From contig JAGTRY010000013.1 in the NCBI GenBank assembly GCA_018262235.1, positions 1-58,326 of the forward strand: a stretch of DNA of 58,326 nucleotides. The letters are read 5' to 3'. The position numbers and the translations under genes are program-made. Positions within the stretch are counted from its first letter, which is position 1. The number at the start of each line of letters is the position of its first letter. The notes beneath the pieces are model-generated. The model made no database searches, was not told where the DNA came from, and was given only the letters and a program-made list of their open reading frames with translations. The DNA comes from Pseudomonadota bacterium (GTDB lineage: Bacteria; Pseudomonadota; Gammaproteobacteria; Burkholderiales; Rhodocyclaceae). Positions 31,966 to 39,495 of this stretch are shown here, piece after piece.

Positions 31966-34059
31966 CTAAGAAGGCTGACCTTGGCTTCGCATCTTCTGTA
32001 GATGAAAGTGCTCCAGTAGCACATTAAAGGTCGAAAACGTCGTGTGAGAGGACAGCCTCATCCTCACCTCGCTAAGCGATTGCGCACTTTCCAAAAGAAC
32101 GTCGAGTTGGGCCACGCTCGCTGAAGCGGCATTGAGCGGGTGAGCATTGATGTCTTGCCCTGCCGCCTCAAGCAAGCGTGTCTCTTCCTGAAACAAGCGC
32201 AGCTTCTCGTTGAATTCCTTGACTTGCTTTTTTTTCGTATAGCTGGGATCACAGGTGACTTGGGCCGACAACAAAGCGTTATAGATGCTCCGAAGCATCC
32301 ACCGATCCTGGAGCGCACCGTGGTCCAACAGGGTCACGGTGAGGCGAGTGATGTGCCGCTCCCGAAGCTCCAGCCTTGTCCCGTCGCAGAAATGTATCGC
32401 CTCCTCACTCCGCAAAATACGCTCATGCCTGAGCGCCTGAGCTTGAGACGCGAATAAGCCACCAGCAAAATCGAGTAGCGCATCGCCCTGTATGCCGGTC
32501 ATGGCGCCCCGGGTGAGCGCCTTTGCTTTGCATTCGACAAGGATGATGTTTTCCTCATCTTCGAACACGAGATCGCACTCGCCAGCACCTTGTTCACCCA
32601 GATCATACTTCGCGTTCTCGAAGCTCGGTTGCAAGCCGAGCCTAGCGAATAGGTATTTCGCCAGTTGCTCTGTCCCATCGCCTCTCAGGCTGGCAATTTC
32701 CTTATCGGTCTTGTTGGTTTTCCAGGCTTCGAATGTGGCTTCGAACAGGGCTGGCCCCAGTCCCGAGGCCGCCGGCAAAACAACGCTGTTTCCCTTAAGC
32801 AGAATGAGCGGCTTGAAGATTACGTCAGGACCTGCGGCCCCGAAGGGGGAACGATAGTTTTTGTTTGCTTCTCCCTCTCTATGCGCAAAGAATGGCAACA
32901 TGGATTTAAAGACTCCCGGGTCCAAGCCGGTTTCAAGCAGCCTGGAGATCGGTACAACCTGAGTGCCCGGTCTGGCATGAGCTTTAAGAATCTGGGCCAG
33001 TTGCACAGCATCCGCGACGTTCCAGCCGAGTCGTTGCTTCATGTCAGCATCGAATCCTTCGCCGAAAAAAACGGTGAGAAACTGCGGGGTGAAGCTGAGA
33101 TGCCACTGACGAAGAGAGAAGCAGTGGTCGTAGTGAGCGACCTCTCGCAGTCCATCCTCCAAGGCTTGGGCATCCAATCCTAGAAAAGCAAATTGTGAGT
33201 AAGGTTCGAGATCGAGCATCGCCACGAGATCGCGTGCTAGGCAGACAGCCTTGTCCCAGAAGGACTTGGCATTGCGTTCGTTGGACCCTTGGGCCGGCAG
33301 CTTGACGGCAATGTTATAGAGCAGCCCGATTGGCAACCCCGGGGCGCGATCGCCAAGGCCGCCGGCATATTTCCTACCGAATAGAATTTGCTCGTAGGCG
33401 TAGACGTTGGTCTCAAGGGCCACCCGCATGATATTCAAGAGCGCATTGACACAGCCTACGCGATGGAGGCATTTCCAAATTTCGCCGACGATATTTTCGA
33501 TACCGTCGGGCCTGATCTGGTATCGGCCTGAGTGGATCGAAAAGGCGTAGCCAAGCCGTTTTATCCGAGTCGCTGCGTCCGCTACTGCTTTCGTGCGAGC
33601 GTTCGAGAACGGAAATCGCTTGAGGACCATGAAGGCACGGCCTATGAGCATGGCTTCCAGCCAAGCCGACTCATGGTCGAGCGCTCGCACGAAGGCGGTG
33701 ACTTGCGGAGGAGGTGTTCCAGGTTGAACGGGCCCAGATGGAATTCTCGTTCCGTCGGGATTGGCTATTCCGGGCAAGCAAGCTGCAATATTGTTGAGCG
33801 CCTCGGCGATTGGAACGCTCACCCCATCCAGCACATTAGCCAAAAAGAAATGATTGGCTAAAGCACGCACGGTGCCAACCGTTTGGCCAGTATTCTCCAA
33901 GACGACCAATAAATCGAAGAGGCGATTCGATGCCTGTTGAAGGCTCTGATAGCCTTTCAAGGCCGCATTCGCTGCTGCTTCATCGGCCATCGGCACGGCT
34001 GTGACGGAATTCAGAAAAATCGCTCTTAGTTTTTCTACCTGATCGTCCAAGTCTTGCAT
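31966..34059 (-). CDS. Large protein with a C-terminal PD-(D/E)XK nuclease-like core, function unknown
   Basis: 697 residues; the ATG at 34059 has AAGGA 8 bp upstream (a GTG at 34080 is an alternative). About 1-480 is mostly helical with no family I recognise. Residues about 480-560 show the PD-(D/E)XK pattern: GAGECDLVFEDEENIILVEC with E494, D496, E509 and K511 (D-x12-E-x-K). The tail is a charged helical stretch (KKKQVKEFNEKLRLFQEETR). No signal peptide or TM. It is monocistronic, in DNA of visibly lower GC than both sides, between housekeeping-type genes, which suggests horizontal gain. A single-gene defence or DNA-processing role is possible but unproven. Confidence 0.7.
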   Translation of the reverse strand: MQDLDDQVEKLRAIFLNSVTAVPMADEAAANAALKGYQSLQQASNRLFDLLVVLENTGQTVGTVRALANHFFLANVLDGVSVPIAEALNNIAACLPGIANPDGTRIPSGPVQPGTPPPQVTAFVRALDHESAWLEAMLIGRAFMVLKRFPFSNARTKAVADAATRIKRLGYAFSIHSGRYQIRPDGIENIVGEIWKCLHRVGCVNALLNIMRVALETNVYAYEQILFGRKYAGGLGDRAPGLPIGLLYNIAVKLPAQGSNERNAKSFWDKAVCLARDLVAMLDLEPYSQFAFLGLDAQALEDGLREVAHYDHCFSLRQWHLSFTPQFLTVFFGEGFDADMKQRLGWNVADAVQLAQILKAHARPGTQVVPISRLLETGLDPGVFKSMLPFFAHREGEANKNYRSPFGAAGPDVIFKPLILLKGNSVVLPAASGLGPALFEATFEAWKTNKTDKEIASLRGDGTEQLAKYLFARLGLQPSFENAKYDLGEQGAGECDLVFEDEENIILVECKAKALTRGAMTGIQGDALLDFAGGLFASQAQALRHERILRSEEAIHFCDGTRLELRERHITRLTVTLLDHGALQDRWMLRSIYNALLSAQVTCDPSYTKKKQVKEFNEKLRLFQEETRLLEAAGQDINAHPLNAASASVAQLDVLLESAQSLSEVRMRLSSHTTFSTFNVLLEHFHLQKMRSQGQPS

Positions 34060-34362
34060 CAGGAGTTCCTTGAAGCGCACGATTTATAAATGCAATTCTG
34101 TCACGATGACCAAACTGGCCGCTTCGGGCGAGTTGCTTGCATTGGCCATTGGGCAGGTTTTGAAGTGAAGCAGTCATCTGATTGGCCGCTTCGTGGAGAA
34201 ATCGGAAGGCAGCACCTGGCCGGCTACCGCCGACCATAACGGACATCACGCCAAATCATAACAACAATGCTGTATTCATGTTAGTCCGGCACTACGAAGC
34301 AACTTCAATGGTTTATGCCATCCCTGCAGGTGCTGTGCTTTGCGCAACACACCCGGCCTGCT
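34060..34362. other. 303-bp intergenic region upstream of the nuclease-like gene
   Basis: Holds two copies of TGGCCGCTTCG (about 34117 and 34183) and CGACCATAACGGACATCAC (34231-34249), which resembles CGACCCATAAGAGACGTTC (31859-31877) on the other side of the nuclease-like gene. It probably includes that gene's promoter near 34085 (AT-rich). No coding frame is convincing. Confidence 0.4.
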
Positions 34363-34767
34363 CTAGCCCTCGACCTTGCCACGCCCGGCCTTGACGGAGG
34401 CTCGTTTGGCCTTGCTTTCGAGGCGGCGTTTGACCGAGTTGCGCGTGGGGCGCGTGGGGCGCCGGTGCTTGGGTTGCACGGCCACGCTGGCGATGATTTC
34501 CTGCAGACGGCGCAGGGCCTCGGCGCGGTTTTTCTCCAGGCTGCGAAATTCCTGCGCCTTGATGATGATGACGCCATCCTTACTGATGCGCTGGTCGCCC
34601 AATTTCAGCAATCGTTCGCGCAAGACTTCCGGCAGGGAAGAGGCGTTGATGTCAAAGCGCAGATGGACCGCGCAGCTGACCTTGTTGACGTTCTGCCCGC
34701 CCGCGCCCTGTGCACGGATCGCGCTGAATTCGATTTCGTCGGGTGAAATGCTGAAAGCATCAGCCAT
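34363..34767 (-). CDS. arfB: Alternative ribosome-rescue factor ArfB (YaeJ), peptidyl-tRNA hydrolase
   Basis: 134 residues. Releases peptides from ribosomes stalled on truncated mRNA. Class-I release-factor-like domain with the catalytic GGQ at 23-25 (RAQGAGGQNVNKVSCAVHL), then a flexible linker and a Lys/Arg-rich C-terminal tail (KRRLESKAKRASVKAGRGK) that enters the mRNA channel. ATG at 34767 gives MADAFSIS; an adjacent GTG codon would add one residue. It starts 12 bp after the RIO kinase stop, so they may be co-transcribed. Confidence 0.94.
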   Translation of the reverse strand: MADAFSISPDEIEFSAIRAQGAGGQNVNKVSCAVHLRFDINASSLPEVLRERLLKLGDQRISKDGVIIIKAQEFRSLEKNRAEALRRLQEIIASVAVQPKHRRPTRPTRNSVKRRLESKAKRASVKAGRGKVEG

Positions 34768-34779
34768 CACAAGACGCTC

Positions 34780-35667
34780 TCAGAAATCGTCCGGGTTGGT
34801 GCCGGGCCACGCGTTGGCGGCCTGGGCTGCGGCGCGGCGGGCCTGGCGGAAGGCATCCTCGTCGCGCGCGGCATCGATGACCTGCATGATTTCGTCGAGA
34901 TCGGCAACGCTTTCGTCAGCCACGAACTTTCCGGTCAGCTCGCGTTCGGGCGTCAGATGGCCGGCTTCGTACAGCGCCCAGATTTCCTTGCCGTATTCGG
35001 TTTCCAGCAACTCCGGGGCGAATTGCCCGAAGTAGGTGGCGAGGTTTTCCACGTCGCGGTAGAGCATCTGGCTGGCATTATTGTTGGCAGCCGCATCGAT
35101 GGCTTGTGGCAGGTCGATGATCACCGGCCCCTTGGCGTCGACCAGGATGTTGTATTCGGACAAGTCGCCATGCACGATGCCTGCACACAGCATCAGGACG
35201 ACCTGATGCACCAGCTCGGCGTGATACTGGCGGGCAACTTTCGGACTCAGCACAACGTCATTGAGGCGCGGTGCCGGCTCGCCATGCTCGTCGGCGACCA
35301 GCTCCATCAGCAGCACGCCTTCGTGAAAGTTATACGGCGTGGGCACGCGCACCCCGGCAGCGGCGAGCCGATACAGTGCATCGACCTCGGCATGCTGCCA
35401 GGCGGCTTCCTGCTCCTGGCGACCGTAGCGCGAGCCCTTTTCCATCGCGCGCGCCTGCCGGCTGTTCTTGGTCTTGCGCCCTTCGGTGTAGGCCACGGCC
35501 TGGCGAAAGGCGCGTTTGTTGGCTTCCTTGTAGACCTTGGCGCAACGCACGTCATCACCACACTGGACGACGAACACCATCGCCTCCTTGCCGCTCATGA
35601 GCTGGCGAAGGACGCTATCAACCAGGCCATCGGTGACCAGGGGTTCAATTCTGCTGGGGGTTTTCAT
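34780..35667 (-). CDS. RIO1-type serine/threonine protein kinase
   Basis: 295 residues. RIO fold with the ATP-binding GKEAMVFVV loop, the lysine in CAKVYKEANKRAFR, the catalytic HGDLSEYNILVD segment and the metal-binding IIDLPQAID (RIO form of the DFG motif). The signature NNASQMLYRDVENLATYFGQ also matches bacterial RIO kinases. Bacterial members are mostly uncharacterised; an autophosphorylating role linked to translation or ribosomes is inferred from the eukaryotic and archaeal family and from the arfB neighbour. The 13 bases before the ATG are all pyrimidines, with no Shine-Dalgarno sequence. Confidence 0.88.
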   Translation of the reverse strand: MKTPSRIEPLVTDGLVDSVLRQLMSGKEAMVFVVQCGDDVRCAKVYKEANKRAFRQAVAYTEGRKTKNSRQARAMEKGSRYGRQEQEAAWQHAEVDALYRLAAAGVRVPTPYNFHEGVLLMELVADEHGEPAPRLNDVVLSPKVARQYHAELVHQVVLMLCAGIVHGDLSEYNILVDAKGPVIIDLPQAIDAAANNNASQMLYRDVENLATYFGQFAPELLETEYGKEIWALYEAGHLTPERELTGKFVADESVADLDEIMQVIDAARDEDAFRQARRAAAQAANAWPGTNPDDF

Positions 35668-35820
35668 GGGAGAGGAGAGATGGCGTACTGAAGCGCAGCA
35701 GCCTGCGGGAGGCAGTGTAACCGAGGCAGCGCAATTGCGGCCCTGCTCTCCAACAACTACCGCCCAGCGTATCGAGGTTTCGGGCGACATGCTGCTTTAG
35801 GCCCTCACGTTTTCCTACGC

Positions 35821-35850
35821 AAAGCGCATCGCTTCCGGATGCGCTTTTTT
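35821..35850 (+). terminator. Plus-strand Rho-independent terminator without an evident gene
   Basis: AAAGCGCATC / GATGCGCTTT, 10-bp perfect stem, 7-nt loop, ending in TTTTTT. It is oriented for plus-strand transcripts, yet the nearest upstream plus-strand gene is far away and the RIO kinase is on the minus strand. It may end a small RNA made from 35670-35850. Confidence 0.75.
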
Positions 35851-35913
35851 GTGTCCGCGCAACCCGGTGGGCAGGACTGGGTTCAAGCCTGATCGTTTCC
35901 AGACGGGATCTTC

Positions 35914-35956
35914 TGGAAAAAGTTTTCTTGTAATTGGAAAACTTTTTCCATATATT
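35914..35956 (+). promoter_or_regulatory. Promoter embedded in a perfect 14-bp inverted repeat, operator of the TetR regulator
   Basis: TGGAAAAAGTTTTC (35914-35927) and GAAAACTTTTTCCA (35937-35950) are exact inverted repeats with a 9-bp spacer. TTGTAA (35928-35933), 17 bp and TATATT (35951-35956) form a sigma-70 promoter lying between and next to the arms. A start point about 7 bp past the -10 falls on the ATG at 35963. A TetR dimer pair bound here would shut off the promoter. Confidence 0.75.
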
Positions 35957-35962
35957 CCAGCC

Positions 35963-36655
35963 ATGGTCTCCGCAACGAAACTTTTCGCCCAATCCCCCTC
36001 ACCGCACCATGCAACGGGTGAGGACACGCGTGCACGCCTGCTGGCCGCCGCCACCGAAGTGTTTCTCGAAGTGGGTTTCCGTGCCGCCCGCGTGCAGGAC
36101 ATCGCCCAGCGCGCCGGCCTGCGCCTGTCTGCCATCAACTATCACTTCGAAAGCAAGGAAGGGTTGTACCTCGCCGTCCTGCGCCACCATGCCGACAAGG
36201 CTCTGGCCGCGACGCCCTTGCAGCAGCCAGGCGTGGAGCAGCCTGTACGTGCGCGTTTCGACTTTGCCGTCAGCGCACTGGTCAACCGCATGCTGGATCC
36301 GCACGGCCCGTCGCGCATCGGCCAGCTGATGTTGCGCGAGCTGACGAATCCGACCCCGGCGCTGGAGGTTCTGCTTGAACACTTCAACCTGCCGCAAGCC
36401 AAACAGTTCCTGACGCTGCTGGCCGAGATCGTCGGCCCTGCCGTCCCCCATGAAGCGCTTACCCGTTGTCTGGTCTCGATCTTCGGCCAATGCGCCGTGC
36501 ATATGGCCGGCCGGCCGATGATCAAGCGCCTCGCCCCGGAAATTTTCACGGGAGAGGATGTGCTGGCACGCGTCACACGCCATGTTGCCGACTTCAGCTG
36601 GGCCGGCCTGCACGCGATCCGCGCGCAGTGGGAGAAACCCGATGCGCCAGGCTGA
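35963..36655 (+). CDS. TetR/AcrR family regulator (CecR-like, DUF1956 C-terminal domain)
   Basis: 230 residues. HTH at about 25-70 (RARLLAAATEVFLEVGFRAA, VQDIAQRAGLRLSAINYHFE), then a helical ligand/dimer domain of the CecR type (SRIGQLMLRELTNPTPALEV ... FGQCAVHMAGRPMIKRL). In E. coli, cecR (ybiH) heads the ybhGFSR operon; the same order occurs here, so it most likely represses this operon and itself through the inverted repeat upstream. The ATG has no Shine-Dalgarno and coincides with the predicted transcription start, so the mRNA may be leaderless. Confidence 0.88.
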   Translation: MVSATKLFAQSPSPHHATGEDTRARLLAAATEVFLEVGFRAARVQDIAQRAGLRLSAINYHFESKEGLYLAVLRHHADKALAATPLQQPGVEQPVRARFDFAVSALVNRMLDPHGPSRIGQLMLRELTNPTPALEVLLEHFNLPQAKQFLTLLAEIVGPAVPHEALTRCLVSIFGQCAVHMAGRPMIKRLAPEIFTGEDVLARVTRHVADFSWAGLHAIRAQWEKPDAPG

Positions 36656-36734
36656 GCTTCACTCCACGCTGCTTTCCCGCTCACCCCGCAGGTAAGCAGG
36701 CTCCCCACACAACGTTTTGCCTGAAGGATTCGAC

Positions 36735-37727
36735 ATGAACAAGAAACGGGTGGCCAAGGTCCTGATCGGCGTCCTCGTCATCGCGGCCGCAGCCGGCTTT
36801 CTGTGGAACAAGCAGAGCAGCCAGCCGACTGGGCTGGTACTGCATGGCAACGTCGATATCCGCGAGGTCGAGCTGGCCTTCCGCCAGCCGGGCCGTGTGG
36901 CCAGCCTCAGATTCGAGGAAGGCGCGCGCGTCACACAAGGCCAGTTGCTGGCCGAGCTCGATGCCAGACCTTTCGAGGACGCACGGGCGCTGGCCCGCGC
37001 CAATCTTGCCCAGGCCCAGGCGGATCTGGACAAGGCCCGCCACGGCTCGCGCAGCCAGGAAATCGGGCAGGCCGACGCCGCCGTACGGCAGGCCAGCGCC
37101 GCGGTGAACGAAGCCGAACGCAATTTCGCGCGCCAGACGGCCCTCGCCGAAACCGGCGCCGCCAGCGAGCGCACGCTTGAAGCCGCGCGCAGTGCCCGAG
37201 ACCAGGCTCGCGCCGCACTCGCCTCGGCCGAACAAGGTCTGGCCCTGCGCCGCGAAGGCACGCGCCGGGAAGATATCGCGGCTGCCGAAGCCCGCCTGGC
37301 CGCCGCCGAAGCCCAACTCGCGCAGGCACAAACAGCACTGGCCGACACCCGCTTGCTCGCGCCTTCCGATGGCCTGATCTCGGCGCGCGTGCGTGAGGTC
37401 GGCAGCATGGTGACAAGCAACGCGCCGGTCTACACCCTGTCCTTGCAGGAGCCGATCTACGTACGCGCCTACGTTAGCCAGCCTCAGCTGACCCGCGTGC
37501 GCCCCGGCAGCACGGTCACGGTGAGCGCCGACGGCACGCCGGAAACCTTCAAGGGCACGATCGGCTTCATCTCGCCGAAGGCCGAATTCACGCCGAAATC
37601 GGTAGAGACCACCGCGCTGCGCACCGACCTCGTGTATCGCGTGCGGATTGTCTTGCCCGGTGCGGCCAAAGCCTTGCGCCAGGGCATGCCGGTCAGCGTA
37701 GCCATCGATGAAGGTGCCCGCCCGTAA
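36735..37727 (+). CDS. ybhG: HlyD/MFP-family periplasmic adaptor (YbhG-like)
   Basis: 330 residues. An N-terminal signal-anchor (VAKVLIGVLVIAAAAGFLW), a lipoyl-like half (GNVDIREVELAFRQPGRVAS, GARVTQGQLLAELD), a long Ala/Glu/Arg-rich coiled-coil hairpin (about 75-205), then the second lipoyl half (LLAPSDGLISARVREVGSMV) and a beta-barrel domain. It bridges the inner-membrane ABC pump and the outer-membrane factor encoded downstream. It starts 80 bp after the TetR gene and 10 bp before the ATPase gene. Confidence 0.93.
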   Translation: MNKKRVAKVLIGVLVIAAAAGFLWNKQSSQPTGLVLHGNVDIREVELAFRQPGRVASLRFEEGARVTQGQLLAELDARPFEDARALARANLAQAQADLDKARHGSRSQEIGQADAAVRQASAAVNEAERNFARQTALAETGAASERTLEAARSARDQARAALASAEQGLALRREGTRREDIAAAEARLAAAEAQLAQAQTALADTRLLAPSDGLISARVREVGSMVTSNAPVYTLSLQEPIYVRAYVSQPQLTRVRPGSTVTVSADGTPETFKGTIGFISPKAEFTPKSVETTALRTDLVYRVRIVLPGAAKALRQGMPVSVAIDEGARP

Positions 37728-37737
37728 AGGCCCGGCC

Positions 37738-39495
37738 ATGAGCACCAGCGCTGCCCCCGCAAACCCTCGCGTCGAACCCAGCATCCGCGTGGAAGGCGTC
37801 GTCAAACGCTTTCCGGGGGTGCTCGCGCTCGCCGGCATCAGCGCGGACATCCTGCCCGGGCAACTCACCGGTCTGGTCGGGCCGGATGGCGCCGGCAAGA
37901 CCACGCTGATGCGCCTGATGGCGGGGCTCCTGCGTCCGGATGCCGGCAGCATCACCCTGCTGGGGCGTGACACCGTGCGTGCGCAAGGCGAGATCGCGCA
38001 GCTCGCCGGTTACATGCCACAGCGCTTCGGCCTCTACGAAGACCTCTCGGTGATGGAGAACCTGCAGCTCTACGCCGAGCTGCGCGAATTGCCCGCCACG
38101 CAACACAAGGCCATCTTCGAGCGCCTGCTTGATTTCACCCGGCTCGGCCCGTTCACCCAGCGCCTGGCCGGCAAGCTCTCGGGCGGCATGAAGCAGAAGC
38201 TTGGCCTCGCTTGTGCACTGATGGCCCGACCGAAAGTACTGTTACTCGACGAGCCCGGCGTTGGCGTCGATCCGGTAAGCCGGCAGGATCTGTGGCGAAT
38301 GGTCAGCGAACTGACCGACGCCGGCATGGCGGTGCTGTGGTCGACGGCCTATCTGGATGAAGCCGAGCAATGCGCAAGCGTATTGCTGCTCAACGCAGGC
38401 AAGCTCGAATTCGCCGGCAAGCCCGCCGAACTGACTGCGCGGCTGGCAGGACGCAGTTTCCGCCTCGCCGAGCCGGCCGGCGACCGGCGCCGCATCCTGG
38501 CACAGGCGCTGGACCTGCCCGCGATCAGCGATGGCGTGATCCAGGGTCGCTCGGTGCGACTGGTGACGCGTGCCGGGGCATCCATCGATGCCGCCCGCGA
38601 ACTGGCCGGATCCGCCCAGACCCATGTGGAAGCCGTCGCGCCGCGCTTCGAGGATGCCTTCGTCGACCTGCTCGGCGGCGGCCCCGGTGGAACCTCGGTG
38701 ATCGCGGAGCTGATGGAGCCGGTGCAGCTAGCCAGCGACATCGCGGTCTCCTGCCAGAACCTGACGCGCCGCTTCGGCGACTTCACGGCAACCGACCGCG
38801 TCAGCTTCGAGGTACGCCAGGGCGAAATCTTCGGCCTGCTCGGGCCGAATGGTGCGGGCAAATCGACAACCTTCAAGATGCTCTGCGGGCTCTTGAAACC
38901 CACCGAAGGCTCGGCCCATGTGGTCGGTCTGAACCTCGCCAGAGCGGCCAGTGCTGCCAAGAACCAGCTCGGCTACATGGCGCAGAAATTCTCGCTCTAC
39001 GGCCTGCTTTCGGTACGCCAGAACCTCGATTTTTCGGCTGGCGTGTATGGGCTGGCTGACGCGCAGAAACAGGCACGCATCGCCGAGATGATCGAGGCCT
39101 TCGAGCTCCAGCGCTTTCTCGATGTAGCCCCGGAATCGCTCTCGCTCGGCTACAAGCAGCGCCTGGCGCTGGCCTGCGCCTTGATGCACCGCCCGCCGGT
39201 ATTGTTTCTCGACGAACCGACCTCGGGCGTCGATCCGATCACGCGGCGTGAATTCTGGACGCATATCAACGGACTCGTGCGCAAGGGTGTCACGGTGATG
39301 GTGACCACGCACTTCATGGACGAGGCCGAGTACTGCGACCGCGTCGCGCTGATGTACCGCGCGAAACTCATCGCGCTCGACACGCCGGATGCACTCAAAC
39401 AGCAGGTCACGCGCGCCGACGGGCATGCGCCGACGATGGAAGACGCGTTCATCCAGCTGATCGAGCGCGTCGATGCCGAGGAGGCCGCACGATGA
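37738..39495 (+). CDS. ybhF: ABC exporter ATPase with two fused nucleotide-binding domains (YbhF-like)
   Basis: 585 residues, two NBDs in tandem. NBD1: Walker A GPDGAGKTT (about 48-56), signature LSGGMKQKLGLA, Walker B VLLLDEPGVGVDP. NBD2: Walker A GPNGAGKST (369-377), Walker B VLFLDEPTSGVDP, but the signature reads LSLGYKQRLALA rather than LSGGQ. One protein thus supplies both ATP sites for the two permeases that follow. E. coli YbhFSR exports several drugs and Na+/Li+; substrate here is inferred only. Its stop overlaps the next ATG by 4 bp. Confidence 0.94.
   Translation: MSTSAAPANPRVEPSIRVEGVVKRFPGVLALAGISADILPGQLTGLVGPDGAGKTTLMRLMAGLLRPDAGSITLLGRDTVRAQGEIAQLAGYMPQRFGLYEDLSVMENLQLYAELRELPATQHKAIFERLLDFTRLGPFTQRLAGKLSGGMKQKLGLACALMARPKVLLLDEPGVGVDPVSRQDLWRMVSELTDAGMAVLWSTAYLDEAEQCASVLLLNAGKLEFAGKPAELTARLAGRSFRLAEPAGDRRRILAQALDLPAISDGVIQGRSVRLVTRAGASIDAARELAGSAQTHVEAVAPRFEDAFVDLLGGGPGGTSVIAELMEPVQLASDIAVSCQNLTRRFGDFTATDRVSFEVRQGEIFGLLGPNGAGKSTTFKMLCGLLKPTEGSAHVVGLNLARAASAAKNQLGYMAQKFSLYGLLSVRQNLDFSAGVYGLADAQKQARIAEMIEAFELQRFLDVAPESLSLGYKQRLALACALMHRPPVLFLDEPTSGVDPITRREFWTHINGLVRKGVTVMVTTHFMDEAEYCDRVALMYRAKLIALDTPDALKQQVTRADGHAPTMEDAFIQLIERVDAEEAAR

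Noticed and set aside
31682-34362. Integrative element around the nuclease-like gene
   Set aside because: No integrase, tRNA or clear attachment repeats; only degenerate flanking similarity, so a mobile element is not called.
35670-35850. 6S RNA (ssrS) gene
   Set aside because: The terminator and GC hairpins tempted this, but the conserved 6S central-bubble flanks and a neighbouring fau/ygfA-type gene are not seen.
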